NCBI GenBank assembly: GCA_039583875.1
Contig: CM077164.1
Location: forward strand, 69,533,628-69,597,627
Direction: 5' to 3'
Length of the DNA: 64,000 nucleotides
Source of the DNA: Platanthera guangdongensis
Lineage: Eukaryota > Streptophyta > Magnoliopsida > Asparagales > Orchidaceae
Part shown: positions 20,237 to 33,200 of the stretch, piece after piece
Layout of the letters: every line of letters begins with the position of its first letter
How positions within the stretch are numbered: the stretch's first letter is position 1
Position numbers and translations under genes: made by a program
Notes under the pieces: model-generated
Seen by the model: only the letters and a program-made list of their open reading frames with translations
Databases searched by the model: none
Told to the model about the DNA's origin: nothing

Positions 20237-23200
20237 GTTTGTAAGACCCCTTTTTTCAAATCCAGGTCTTACGCCCAGAACCGCCGCCTTACAGTGACTC
20301 CAACTACCAAGTTAGACGCCACCTCATGGCGTCGATCCTATCGGCTAAAACGATCACATCACAGTAGGCCAAAAAAAGAGAAGTAGATGATACAAGTCCA
20401 CAGATCATTTCTCACAATCAATATATATAAAAGAGCAATAGTCCACAATGAGTACAAAGTATGAAACATAGCAGAAAATGGGCTTAAGCCTGGTACATGT
20501 CTAATACAAATAATCTCCCTCACACAACTCGTACATCTAGCGGAAGCAAACTGAAAACCATCCTCGACCTATCGTCGAGTAGTAGCGGTAGTGCGCATCA
20601 ATAGCTCCTCAAGTCCTGTCATCCTCCTACTACTGGAGCTCTCCTCGAATTCTTGCCAGGTAGGCGACTAGCCGATATACTTGCCTAGCCTGTGTGAGTT
20701 CCCCTTGGAAGTTGCTAAGTCGTCAGGGGGTGGGGTATAAATATGAACCCCCCCTTGGATTTCCCTATAAATAAGACCCCAGGGGTACGAGGTGAGACAC
20801 GGAAAAACCTTGCAAGGATCTTGTGAGCTCTAGTTCTTGGACACCAGCTGAGCATTTGGATTCCTTTTCCTTAGAGACCAGGTCGTGACCTTGCGACTTA
20901 GTCACCAACTAGACTCCCTCGTACCCAGTTCGGCCATTTTTGGTTGAGAAGGGGATGCTCCTTTTGAGCATCCGGGTACATGGTGGGACCTTCCTGCCGC
21001 AACATCTGGGGTCCTGTTTGTCTTCGATCTTCATCCTAGTCACTCTAGTCGTCTAGTCTTACCACTGAACTGGTAACTTTAGGCAGTCTTGATCCGAATT
21101 CCGAGGTCGGGATTTTTCCTGGCTTCAACAGATGGGCTGAAGCTCAAAACTCACTTTCACAAGGTACTTATTATTATTGATAACTACCCATGTCCAAACC
21201 CTCTTAGCATTACACTTGAACTAACACTATGTGATTTAGACTTTCTCCAAAGGAAAGATAATTCAATGTCGATCCCGAGCACAACCTTTCCCCGAGTCAA
21301 CCAGGCTATCACAGCTGACTTCCATTGGTGATCTCATTCATACTCTCCCAATTAAGTCCACCAACTACCTCCTTTATCCCATACCGAGGTTCACATGATT
21401 CCTTAGTTCTTCAGTTTTATTTATGTGCAGACCTAATGAGCTACATGGTGTGCATGAATGGTGACCACTCGAAATATTCATTCAAATGACCTAAGATTAG
21501 TACTGTGGGTCAAACATGAAATTATAAGATTAAATCCAGAAGATAATATTTTTCCTAATTTATTTGGCATTTATTAAATTTTCTGCAAAGTTAAGTCACA
21601 TGGGCTTTTGAACATGAAGTATAATTTTCTGACAAGTTATGGCCTCAACAAAATTAAGACAAGTGTATATCATCAAAATAACAATAAATACTGAAATTCT
21701 CAATTTTCTAAAAATTGTTTGACCTCCAAAGAAATCATTTATTAATTAACCTCATTAACCGGGTAAAGCAGGAAATAATAGAAATATTCATCCAAAAATT
21801 ATATAAAAATTACCAGATGTTAAAAAATGACCAAAAAGACAACTTACCAAATTTAGTAATTTTACAAACAAATTTGGCCACACAAATAAATCATTTAAAA
21901 ATATTCTACATATGGCAATTTGTGAAGCATCCTATATGAAAAGGCTTCCAATAATTTATAAAAATTCACAATATATTATTATGACCTAAAATATCCTCTG
22001 ACCAAATTTCATGATTTTCCAGTGAATAATTAACCCATAAATAATTATCTTATGATCAAGGCAAACTTAGGGTTTGTGAATGAAGTAATATAAATGTTAA
22101 TTCAAAATTCATAGCAAAATTTCCAGAAAACATTAAAATCAATAAAAGATCACTATCTAAATTTCATGAAAATTCAAAATCATATAATCATGCAATCAAA
22201 TTATGAGTAAAAGTACGCTAATTGGTCCTAAATTATTTCAGAGGGGTTAAATGCTCCTAAAAATTCTAATAACAATTTATTTGTCTTATTTCCACCCTAT
22301 GAACTCATCTACCAATTTCCAAGACATTCCAAGGACATATGGTCTCATGTCCTTCAGTGAGCTCAAAATTCAACCCTAGGGTTCACTAGGGTTCTATGGC
22401 AGACCAACCCTAAATCATCCAAAATCTCCTATGGGTGTATTTTGTATGACAATAAATCAGTGGTCAAAGATCCATCCCTTTTGGGTGAGGATTGGCCACA
22501 CAACCCATTAAACACCATTTGCCCTATTTTGCCCCCTTAGGGACTAAACTTTGGTCACACCAATACCTAATCAAACCAACCCCAAATGGTCTAAGATTTT
22601 TACCAGAATCATATCATGACCCTGATGGTCAACCACCAAAATATTGGAGGTATTTTAGGTAAATAGACCTCCTAATTAAATAATACATGATTTATTAAAT
22701 TTTTACAAAAACTATAGATAAATATTCTCCAAGAATACCCATTTTTATATGATGAGTGTGTCTATATAATTAGCCTATGGTACAAATTTCAAAGCATTTG
22801 CCTAAATGGTTTAGTGGGGGACTCAATTTTATCCCTGGTCTGGCCTATGTATAGGTTGCACCAAATTGAGTGCTACGGTCATACCACTGACCCAAATGTG
22901 TCAAAACAAATTTTAAATTAAACTAGACTCAAAGGCCTGCAACTTTTGTGACTGGCAATTTTTCTCGAAATGGCATATAAGTGCCACAGCATCAAAAGAT
23001 GAATGTTTAAGGGTAACAAATCACTATGCTATATATATATATATATTAATAATTTTATAATCCAATGTTCTTCTTCTCCAAATTCCCAACCAAAACACTG
23101 ATAAACGCCTATTACTATAACTTTTACCAAGCCAAATGTCGACCACCCGATCACCTCCCTGGCCAGCCACCGCCTCCACCACCTCCGTTTAGGTGGTGGC

Positions 23201-23798
23201 TATCGCCAGGCGATGGCACTGCCGTCAGAGGTGGTAGTTTCCGGCGAACCCTCCACCATGGAAAACCATGAAAATCTCCATTTTTTTCACCGAATCGGGC
23301 TCAGTTGAGCCTGATTTCTATCCTAATGGATCTAGGATACTAGCACAAGGGGATAGGAGGAGAAGTGGACCTTCTAGGGTGGCTGAAGCCTTGTCGATCG
23401 TCATGATGACATTTTCGGTGGTGGTGGTTTCGGGAGCTCTGCAACTTCTACACCAAACGGCTCAAATTCTTCTGGTGAATGGGGGAAACGACTCCTTTGT
23501 GTCCTCTGAGGGTGTTTAAAGCCTCAGTTGGGGAGGGGAAGGGCCAAGGCATCAATGACCATTAATGGCCATGAAAGCTCCTTTCGGCCAAGGCTTTTGG
23601 GCGGTGAACCTAGGCTCAACTAGGCAGGGAAACAGCTGGAAACTTCACCTCTCCCCAGGGGACTTAAATCCAGCCATCAATGGGGGAAAATTGAGGGGCT
23701 TCATCTTCCTCACCATTAATGGCACTACCCAGTCTGTCTTTCTTCTCTCTCTCTCTCTATTAAGGGGAAAACTCTCATTTTCTCTCTCCTAGTCATCA

Positions 23799-23808
23799 TT
23801 TATATAAA
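23799..23808 (-). promoter_or_regulatory. Possible TATA box of the gypsy G LTR
   Basis: TTTATATAAAATG on the plus strand (minus CATTTTATATAAA) sits at the inner border of the motif-rich 570-bp U3. Confidence 0.4.
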
Positions 23809-23879
23809 ATGAATGGCAAATCAGATATTTTCCAACCTCATGGGCTAATGGGTCACCGCAATTGGGCCTAGACTAAGTG

Positions 23880-24250
23880 GATTGGGATAGGTTAGGTCAA
23901 CTTGAGTTAGTTCAACCCACTTCAGGGTTGAGTTGACTTTGATCACTTTGATCTTTTGGGTTGGCCCTAATGGGTTCCTAGTAACACATTGGTCTCCCCT
24001 AAGATCTAGGTAGACTTGGGTATGGTTGGTTTGACACCTTGGTGGGCACTTCACCCTTATTAGGGTACTTTGACCATTTTAGGCTTTAGGTTGACTTTGG
24101 TCAACTTGACCTCTTTGGTTGACCCCAATGAGTTCTAGGTGCTCCAAGGGACCCCTAATGGGTTAGGGATGTTATGGTGTGGTCAAAGAGTTAAGGTGAG
24201 GCCTTAAAGTCAAACCCTAGGTTAGGTAATTGGAATGTTTTTTTGCAGAA
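23880..24250. repeat. TTGAC/GTCAA-rich U3 segment of gypsy G
   Basis: About ten TTGAC or GTCAA sites, several in inverted pairs such as GTTGACTTTGGTCAAC near 24090. TTGAC is the core of the plant W-box bound by WRKY factors; binding here is inference. Confidence 0.55.
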
Positions 24251-24371
24251 CAAGGTGATTTCCACCTTCATGCCTTAGTACACCTGGTCTTCTTAATCTT
24301 CCTAAGGTTTTGTCATGACCTAGTCATGACAAAATCACTCTTGGGGTTCTAGTTGTTTGAGGGATGTTACA

Positions 24372-24908
24372 ATTTAAGCCATTATAAAAAAAACTGGACC
24401 TACAGCCACGCTGGCAGCGCGTGGTGCGGGCACCAGCGGAGAAAATCATTAAATCATTCCCTAGTCTCATAGAGATACTCGGGATTGTTATAAACGAATG
24501 AAAAAATATCTGCCCGTAACTTTGCAGTTTTTGCGGGCGGAAAGTACTTCGTCAAGAAGCGCTTCGCCAGTTCGGCCCAAGTGGTGATGCATCCCCGCGG
24601 GAGGTCCGTTCAACCAAGACTTTGATTTGGATTTAAAGGAAAAAATGAAATAGGCGCGAGCAAATGGCGTCATTAGTGACGCCATTAATCTTGAAAGTGA
24701 AGCTAATTTCCAAAAAGTTAGATAAGTGCACATGCAGTGCATCGAACTGCATAGTATTTTGAACCATCTGAATTATGTTATATTTTATCTCAATATTATT
24801 GTTCACCACCGTCGGGCGAACAATACTTGACCCAGTATCATCTAAGTTGGGTCGGGCGTAGTAAGACATAATATGCTACCTGACTTCATTTGGGTTAGGA
24901 TCAGCCAT
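24372..24908 (-). pseudogene. Athila gag N-terminal part, element B
   Basis: From an ATG at 24908 (MADPNPNEVR, then TAG) the frame gives MSYYARPNLDDTGSSIVRPT, then NIEIKYNIIQMVQNTMQFD and FLEISFTFKINGVTNDAI. These align directly with gag of element A (SYYARPNLEG..., TFKINGVTNDAI). Further frameshifted pieces (LAKRFLTKYFPPAKT-like) run to about 24480. The rest is cut off by gypsy G. Confidence 0.8.
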
Positions 24909-25230
24909 AGATGTGGGTGTGGGTTCTCTAAAGGATTCTTCAGTGTCTAAAGAAAGATTTCAGAGTTGAGATCGAATACGCCCAATGGTGCATTCGATTT
25001 CAAGATCGAAATCATAATTTTTGAACTCCAAAGTCTATTCATGGGTCATACACCCTTTTAAAATTTATATTTACTATATAAATTTTTTTTGGATTTTTGG
25101 AATTAAAATTAAAAATTTAAGACAAAGGGTGAAAAAAAATTGGTTGTTTTAAGTAGTTTTTTTTGGCTTTATATATATATATATAAGGTAAAAGTAATAG
25201 TTTCCTAAATTCAAAATAACAACACAAGAT
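24909..25230 (-). other. Athila B leader between primer site and gag
   Basis: Non-coding AT-rich stretch with a TA run (25163-25183), placed as in element A. Confidence 0.5.
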
Positions 25231-25248
25231 TCCAGGACAACAGCACCA
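25231..25248 (-). promoter_or_regulatory. Primer binding site of Athila B
   Basis: The minus strand reads TGGTGCTGTTGTCCTGGA, a decayed tRNA-Asp-like site, at the same 9-bp distance from the LTR as in element A. Confidence 0.7.
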
Positions 25249-25257
25249 AAAACTTAA

Positions 25258-27024
25258 TGGGCGCAAACTTCGACTTTTATTTAATTAGTATGCTAGGGTC
25301 AAATTTTGATGATGATTCAAGTTTATAACAAGTTTTAACGAAAGGAGGCATGTTCACCTATCACGAGTAGTACAAGATATTCTAGAGGAATATCGAGGTC
25401 GTATATTTCATGGGTCGTGTTGGTTATTTCTACTTCTCCAGGATCTACTATTATTTTACCAAAAATAAGGTGTCCGATTTTAATTAACTAGAGCAGCTAT
25501 ATAAAAGCTTTAAAGAGACTTAGAAAATTTGAAGAAGTAATAACGCTCGGTACCGAATTGAATTAGAACTAAAATAACTTTTAATAACTAGAGAAGCTAA
25601 ATTTCATTTTAATTAAGGACAACTTTGTCGTGGAGGTTCCATAAATATGAGCTCACCTTTCTCAAGGAATATCGTTCACCTGAACATTAACACTATTCGG
25701 CCGAGATCTCGTTTGATGAAGGATTCCTCTTAATGTCCGTTTTACGCTAAGAACCCCGCTATTGGGTGGGGAACCCAATCTGCTAGAATTCTGCTCCTCC
25801 TCTCTCAAGTTTTAGTATGCAATTCTCTTTGCCCAAGGGTGATCGGTCCATATGCACAACCTCTCGCCTAGCTAGCATATGGACAATGGAAATAGAGCCC
25901 ACACATCGATATGTGGTTCTACACGTCGTATACCCGGGGTAAACCTTAAGTTCTTTAGTTAGAGTGAAAAAAAGACCTTTAATTATTATTAGTGATTTTT
26001 TATGTCCCAATGCTCTTCGATGCCGAGGGCTAAGAGCGATTAGCCACTCATCAGAATGGGGACGGCTTATGAATTTGATGAGGCGTAAGTTTGAAACAAA
26101 GCGCTAAAGCATTGTAAATAAAATAAAAAAAATAACAAAACATTAGAAAATGTAAAACTTACTAAAACGAGAACTAACACACTCAACAAAATCATAAATA
26201 AGAAATAAAAACTAAGTTACAAAAAAGAAACTAAATTATAAGAAAGAAAAATTACAACAAGTAAACTAAGTTACAAAAAAAAAATTACATAATATAAATT
26301 TCATAAATTGAAATAAAGCAAGTCCTACTCGAACGAGTGCGCGGGAAATAAATGCAAGTTCTACTCGAACGAGAAGGCGGGAAATACATGCAAATGCATA
26401 AAGTAAATTAAGTTAACAAAAAAAACTAAATTAAAAGAAATAGAAAGGGGTAATCTCAAACACACACACACTCTATATAAATTAAAGAAGGCAATAAAAA
26501 CTACCACATACACACAAGCACACACTACATAGAATTGAATGAAAAAAATAAAGACAAACAAAATAAAGCTTAACCTCATACACTCACACACACAAATTAA
26601 AGTGAAAAACAAAGTGATCCAAAAATTAAAATAACAACTTTTCTACTCTTATAACTCATATAAATCAAGAAAAAGTAAAAAAAAAAATTAAAAGAACAAA
26701 AGTTTTACAAAGTTAAAGCAAAATCAAAGTTATCCAAAAATTAAAACAACAACATATTCATTCTTATAAATTCATAAAATTCATTAAAAAGTGGAAATGA
26801 AAATTAAAGGGACAAAAAGTTTACAAAATAAAAAGAAAAACTAAGTTAAACAAAAAATAAAAACACTTTAAATCCACCTTTATATACCCATAAGAATAAA
26901 AAAAGCGTAAAGGTAAAACAATGCTAAGGGAAAATGATAAGAAATACTATTATAAAACACATAATCATAAGAGAAAACATAAAGCAAAACAAAGTAAAAA
27001 AACTTTAAAACATAAAGAACAAAC
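25258..27024 (-). repeat. Athila B 5' LTR, primer-proximal piece
   Basis: 25610-25800 is homologous to 3760-3990 of element A. 26060-27020 is extremely A-rich with (CA)n-like runs (26460-26600) and no convincing ORF. It ends at the CAAAC duplication of copia D. Confidence 0.7.
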
Positions 27025-27149
27025 TGTTGGAACCGATGTTTCACATTCCCTGTATTTCAGAATATCAAATCCTTGCTTGTATTTGATCATGTTGTATGTT
27101 GATAGAGTGTGCAGGTTGTCAGGTGCAAGCAACAGAGAAGGCTCATATA

Positions 27150-27675
27150 GATGTTACCGCCATGCGCTAACACTAACGCGCTGCGCTATCCCGTCGATGA
27201 ATGTCGAGAGAAGAAGCGTCGAGACTCTGGGCTACCGCCAGACATTAGTACTAACACATGCGCTAATACGACGAGTTTTTTGGACCCAACGCTCTGGATG
27301 GTTTCGGCTCTAGCACTACTGCGATGCTCTAGGTCTTCGACGAGTTTCGAAAGCAGAAATTTCGAGCTCAGCGCTACCGCCAGGCGACTGGATTACCGCA
27401 GGCGGTAACTTTACGATTTATTTGGACCTAGCACTCTGGAAGATTTCGGCAGTAGCACCTACTATGCGGTGCTAACCTTGTCAAACGGATGTTGCCTTTT
27501 CAGGAACGTCACATCCTATGTTACCGCACGACGGTAGGCCCTACCGCGCGGCGCTAGCTCAAATGAAAAGGCAAAAGAATGTTTCGAAGACTATTTTCCA
27601 GTTTTTGAGGACATCTAGCACAACAAGAGCGCGAAACTACCGCAGGCGCTAGTCTTACCGCCAGCGGTAGCCTAT
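27150..27675. repeat. TACCGC / GCGGTA (and GCGCTA) motif array in U3 of D, 5' LTR
   Basis: Many CTACCGC, GCGGTA and GCGCTAG sites, often as inverted pairs, for example TTACCGCAGGCGGTAA at about 27393 and TTACCGCCAGCGGTAG at about 27655. The matching region in the 3' LTR is 35325-35845. Confidence 0.8.
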
Positions 27676-27685
27676 TTCATGAAGA

Positions 27686-27695
27686 CATATAAAAG
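27686..27695 (+). promoter_or_regulatory. TATA box of the D 5' LTR
   Basis: CATATAAAAG directly after the motif array; conserved in the 3' LTR as GGTATAAAAG. Confidence 0.8.
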
Positions 27696-28482
27696 TCGTT
27701 GTGTTTCCTGTTGTCATTATGGTTCCAAGACGAATTTTGACGAAGGGTTTCTAAACTCCAGATTTTGGCCGCATCCTTGCGCCCGTCGCCACATGTCTTC
27801 GTCAAAGTTGAAGGAAGCCTTCTCCTTCCCATTCGTGAATGAAGAACTCTGGCGATTTATAATCTTCATCGACCACTGAGAACTGGCCGGTTGCTAGCCA
27901 ACGAAGAACTCAAGCACCTGTCATATATCGCACACCGGAGAAGTCGTCAAGTGGGAGAACTTCATTTTCTTATCGTTTTTACTTTTAATCTTTGTACACT
28001 TTTTCTATTTTCTTTTTATCTTTTCGGTAAGGAAAATCGGTCGGAGAGGGTTGTCGGAATCCGGGAAGGATTCCGAGGTAAATCGTCCCGGTATTTGGGA
28101 CGTCTAGATCGGAGGATCTAGCGGGGCTCTAAGACCCTCCCTTTTGTGGAGGTGAAGAGTGAGCTCTAAGACCCTTCCTTGTGTGAAGGTGAAGAGTGGG
28201 CTTGAACGCCTTTCCTGGAGGGAAATGGTGAGAGCCAACCGGTCATAGTTTGGTCGATATATAAACCAAAAGAATCTTTATTCTTCTCATCTCTGATCTA
28301 TGACGCCATGAAGATCAAGTTTTGATGTATACTCATCTTGTACTGTTTTTCATTATAGATTTAATGCAATGAAATTCTTTTCTCTATGATTGTTTTGCTG
28401 TGCGAAACTTTTAAATTAAGTAAACATTTGCAAACCTTATTCACCCCCCCCCCCTCTAAGGTTGGCCACTATATCCAACAAG

Positions 28483-28494
28483 TGGTATCAGAGG
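28483..28494 (+). promoter_or_regulatory. Primer binding site of copia D, tRNA-Met
   Basis: TGGTATCAGAGG two bases after the LTR, matching the copia consensus TGGTATCAGAGC. Confidence 0.95.
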
Positions 28495-28530
28495 AGGTTA
28501 CTTCCAATAGGCTTAATAACCAAAAGTAAG

Positions 28531-30288
28531 ATGGCCAACAATGTGCACGCTTTCACTGAGGGACAAGGTGTGAGTTGTCCTCCACTCTTTATGGGGAGTG
28601 ACTATAGTCACTGGAGGACACGGATGAAAATTTTTCTGATGAATCATAGCATGGACGTATGGGCCATGGTAGAGACAAAGTACACTTCTCCCATTGTCAT
28701 GGTTGGTGATATCGTCATCGAAAAACCACAAGATAAGTGGGATGACGCAGATAAGTTAAGATGCACAAATAATGCCAAGGCCATGAATGCTTTATTTTGT
28801 GCCTTGGACAAAACTGAATTCAATAGAATCTGCAACTGTGAAACTACTTATAATATTTGGCGACTGCTAGAGCTTACCCATGAAGGTACATCGTAGGTTA
28901 AGGAGCCGAAGCTGTTCCGAATCGAATTTGAATATGAACAGTTCCGGATGGGGATCGATGAGGATGTGGATAGCATGTACACGTGTTTCACCAAGATAGT
29001 CAACGCGTCAAAGTCTCTTGGAAAGAACTTTCCAAATGGTGATCTGGTGAGGAAGATCCCGCGATCTTTGCCTCCACGCTTCAATCCTAAGATGACTGCG
29101 ATTGCTGAGTCTCATGAAATCACACCCTGGAGATAGAGAGCCACATCGGAAACCTCAAAACACATGAGGTGGAACTGAAGATTCAAGCAGAGGAATATCC
29201 CAAGTATATGAAGAAGAAGGGACTGGCACTGAAGGCAATACATGAAAGAAAAGCTGTGGAAGATTCTAAGGAGGATGAGGAGGAAAGTCTCCTTGTCTGG
29301 GAGTTCAAGAAATTCATGAAGAGCCCTACAAAATAGGGATAGTTCAAGAAATTCCTGAAGAAAGGATCTAGAGAAGGCAAGAGGTGGAACATGCCAGGGA
29401 AAGAGATGGAGAGCGACGATGATAAGCCCCAGCCGGAATGCTATCACTGCCACAAACCTGGACACCTGAAGAGAGACTACCCAAGATTTTAGAAGGATGA
29501 GTAGGGGAAAGAAAGCCTATACAAAGGAAATAAGAAGGTACTGAAGGCACTTACTTGGGATGAGAATGGATATGGCAATTCAATCTCTTCAGAATCAGGG
29601 AGTGATGATGAGGCAAATCTGGGCATCATGGGAAAGACCCAAGAAGAATCTAATGATGAATCCAGTGTCCAGAGAGACACTGAGGTAACCCCACCTACAT
29701 ACTCTGAACTTCTTCAAATCTATGAAAATTTAGTTGATAAATTAGAAAACATGATTTCTGCGAAAAATGCCTTAAGAGCCGAAATAAGAAAATCAAAAAG
29801 GATTTAGAAAAATAAAAAAATGAAGTAATTAGAACTGGAAAAGAAAAGATCGAGTGTCTAGAGTGTTCTTACTTGATGACAACGATCGAGGATCAAAAGG
29901 CAAGGCTCTTCAAGTTGTCGGTGAGAACTAGTCTCATAAATGAAAAGAACGCCTTGGAGAAGAGACTCCAGTTATCTATTGCCAAGGTAGAGGAAGGCAA
30001 GAAACAATTTTCTAATCAGTGTGTGATGTTTGTGACTGAGAACACTGCCATAAATTCAAGGATCCATGATCTTGACTTCGCTATCCAAAAGTTTGGAGTA
30101 GGCCAAAAATCATTAAATATGTTGTTGGGTGCACAGGGTCATGGATCTGGGAAATTTGGACTAGGATATGGAGGTCCAACATCACCACCGAGGGGAAATC
30201 GTTATTTTTCTAAGCTTAAGCCCAACGATCATAAACCGAAAGATAAGCTGAAAATTATGGTGGGCTATCTCCTTCCTCAAGCAATGTG
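28531..30288 (+). pseudogene. Copia D gag
   Basis: ATG at 28531 opens MANNVHAFTEGQGVSC, then PPLFMGSDYSHWRTRMKIFL and NAKAMNALFCALDKTEFNRI, the UBN2-like gag domain of SIRE elements. A TAG at 28894-28896 replaces the usual Gln of HEGTSQVKE, and the frame slips near 29130. A first zinc knuckle near 29437-29478 reads CYHCHKPGHLKRDY, with the last Cys changed to Tyr. A Glu/Lys-rich coiled-coil region follows (29870-30290). A second knuckle CVNCNKFGHTSSSC, intact, lies at about 30325-30366 just inside the pol frame. Confidence 0.85.
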
Positions 30289-33200
30289 ATAAAAGCAACA
30301 TCCACTACTTATATCTCATGTGTAAACTGTAATAAGTTTGGTCACACATCTAGCTCATGCCTAAGGAAAGGTGCCACAAAAAATTTGCAAGTATGGCTAC
30401 CAAAGTCTTCTACCTATGTTATGGGTGGGACAACTTGGGTAACCAGAACTTTACCCTCATCTTATTCTTAGGTATGTTGGCAGGCTAAGGACACGAAGAA
30501 CGTGTGGTACTTGGACTCTAGTTGCTCCAAGCACATGATGGGAGATAAAGACAAGTTCCTTAGCCTGGAAAAGAAGTAGGGTGGCATGGTGACATTTGGA
30601 GATAACAGAAAAGGAAGGATACTGGGAATCAGCACTATAGGTAACAAGTTATTTTCTATTTCAAATGATTTGTTTGTGGATGGCTTAAAGCATAATCTTA
30701 TTTCTATTAGTCAATTGTATGATAAAGGTATAGATGTTATATTTTTGTCGTCCTCAAAGATGTGCAAACTTATTGATGCCAAAACCTCTAGTGTACTGCT
30801 TGTAGCTCATAGAAATCATAACGTGTACACCGTTAGTTTTGATGATATTTCTGCATCTAATTTGAAATGCCTTGTGACAAAGACCGATGAATTAGATCTT
30901 TGGCATAGGAGACTGGGACACACTGGTAGCAAGCTTATTGTTAAAGTATCACGAAAGAAACTCGTACGAGGCCTCCACAACTTAAGCGGTAGTTTAAATG
31001 TTCTGTGTGCTCCTTGTCAAAAAGGGAAATTCGTTAAAAACTCTTTCAAAAGCAAAACTGAGATTTCCACGACTAGACCTCTTGAACTCATACACATGGA
31101 CTTGTTCGAACCTCTTAGTACATGTAGTCTAGGTGGGAAACGGTATACCTTTGTCATCATAGACGATTTCTCATGCTATTGTTGGACAATTTTCCTTGCG
31201 AACAAATCTGACACATTTCATGAATTCTCAAACCTGTGCACGGGACTTCAAACTGAGAAGGAGCTCAAAATTAAATGTATCAGATCAGATATTGGAGGAG
31301 AGTTTGAGAATGAGGACTTCTCAAACTTGTGTGACTCCTTAGGTATTAAGCACGAATTCGCCGCCCCTCGCACTCCACAGCAGAACGGGGTTGTTGAAAG
31401 GAAGAACCGTACTCTTCAATAATTAGCTCGCACGATGATCGCAGAGTTCGGTCTACCTCATTATTTTTGGGCTGAAGCGGTCAACACAACAAGTTATGTG
31501 ATGAACCATGTCATACTTCGCCCTCTTTTAAAGCGAAGTCCCTACGAGCTATATTTCGAAAGGAAACTATCTGTATCATACTTTAGAGTTTTTGGGTGTC
31601 CATGCTATATTCTAAACACAAAGGACCATCTAGAAAAATTTGACTAAAAATCCGATCTAGGCATCTTTCTAGGATACTCGAGCAAGAGTCGTGCCTATAG
31701 GATCTACAATAAGAGGACCTTAGTGGTTAAAGAATCGGCTCATGTGCATTTCGATGAAAATACACAAACTTGCGAGCCTAAGGTGAGTGAAGAGGCAGTT
31801 GAAGAGAACGTACCAATTAAGATTAACCGGGAGGACAAAACTGTGGAAAGTGAAACACAAATAATAGAACAAGGATATAGGCCTCCTAATAACTTAACTT
31901 TCTCAAAGCAACATCCTCGTGATCTAGTCATAGGAGAGTCATCTCATGGAGTTAGAACCTGGTCCGTCCTTCATGAGTCTTTTTCAAACTTGTGTTTTCT
32001 CTCGGATATTGAACAGAAGAATGTCTCAAAAGCCTTAAGAGATGAATCATGGTTTTTGGCGTTAACTGTGGAACTGATCCAATTCGAGCGAAGTAAGGTA
32101 TGTTTGTTTGTAGAACGTCTGGATAACCATTCAGTCAAAGATTTAAAATGTGTTTTCAAAAATAAACTCGATGGTTAATCTAGGATAACTAGAAACAAAG
32201 CTCGTTTGGTGGCCCAAGGGTATTGTCAAATAGAGGGTGTGGATTTTGAAGAGTCATTTGCCCCGGTTGCTCGTCTTGAGTCCATTCATATATTTTAGCA
32301 TTTGCTAGTTATAACAAAATTAAATTATTCCAAATGGATGTTAAGAGTGCCTTCCTAAACAGACACATTAAGGAGGAGGTGTATGTCGAGCAACCACCCG
32401 GTTTCATGAATGTCGCCTACCCAAATCATGTTTATAGGTTGGTGAAGGCCCTGTATGGATTGAAACAGGCACCCCGTGCTTAGTACAATAGGCTCACTAC
32501 CTTTCTCTTAGATCATGGCTTTAGGATAGGTAGTGCGGACACAACTCTTTTTGTTCAAACCAAGAATTCAGATCTTATTATACTTCAAATTTATGTTGAT
32601 GATATCATTTTCGGGGCAACAAATGAGAAGTTGTGTGAAAGAATTGTCATTTTAATGAAATCTGAATTTGAAATGAGCTTAGTAAGAGAACTCGCCTATT
32701 TCCTAGGATTTCAGATTTCTCAACGCCAAGATGGGATTTTTATTAACCAATCAAAATATATTAAAGATATGCTTGTGCGTTTTGGGTATGAGAATCTGAA
32801 ATAAGTCAAAACTCCTATGAGTGTATCTCTTAAATTAGGGAAAGATGAGAGTGGAATTTTTGTTGATCAGACTATGTTTCAATATATGATAGGATCACTG
32901 CTATATTTGAGTGCCTCTAGGCCCGACATCACTTTTGCGGTAGGGATGTGTGCTAGGTATTAAGCCGACCCTAAAGAGTCTCATTTGAAAGCTGCAAAAT
33001 ATATCTTTAGGTACCTTATAGACACACAGAACCTTGGACTTTGGTACCCTCATTCTACAGTTTTTTCTCTTCACGGGTACTCTGACTCAGACTATGCCGG
33101 ATGCTCTCTCGACCGCAAGAGCACAAGCTGTACATGTCATTTCCTAGGCCAGGCATTAGTCTCCTGGTCTAGCCGCAAACAAAACTTGATTGCTCTATCA

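Larger units (their letters stand above)
18280..24371 (-). mobile_element. Ty3/gypsy (chromovirus-like) element G, 5' LTR plus decayed internal region
   Basis: The minus strand carries a 4.1-kb LTR (24371 to 20240, TGTAACATCCC...GGGGTCTTACA), a TGGTATTAGAGG primer site, about 1.5 kb of decayed internal DNA and an integrase fragment. It is cut at 18279 by the LTR of copia F. On its right side the gag of Athila B begins immediately, so G probably inserted into B. Confidence 0.7.
20240..24371 (-). repeat. 5' LTR of gypsy G (4.1 kb)
   Basis: Terminal TGTAACATCCC (24371) and GGGGTCTTACA (20240) with the adjacent primer site define it. At 4132 bp it is long for a chromovirus LTR. It holds no retroviral ORF. 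The stretch 23040-23800 is GC-richer with short ORFs (63-85 codons) on the plus strand that I do not recognise; it may be captured or simply old. A TA dinucleotide run lies at about 23030-23047. Confidence 0.75.
27025..28480 (+). repeat. 5' LTR of copia D
   Basis: TGTTGGAACCGATG...TATCCAACA. U3 contains the TACCGC/GCGGTA array; TATA box at 27686-27695. It ends with the CACCCCCCCCCCCTCTAAGG block just before the primer site. Confidence 0.95.

Noticed and set aside
23065..23792. Host genes suggested by three adjacent plus-strand ORFs of 68-83 codons
   Set aside because: No domain, different frames, inside a gypsy LTR; not supportable as genes.
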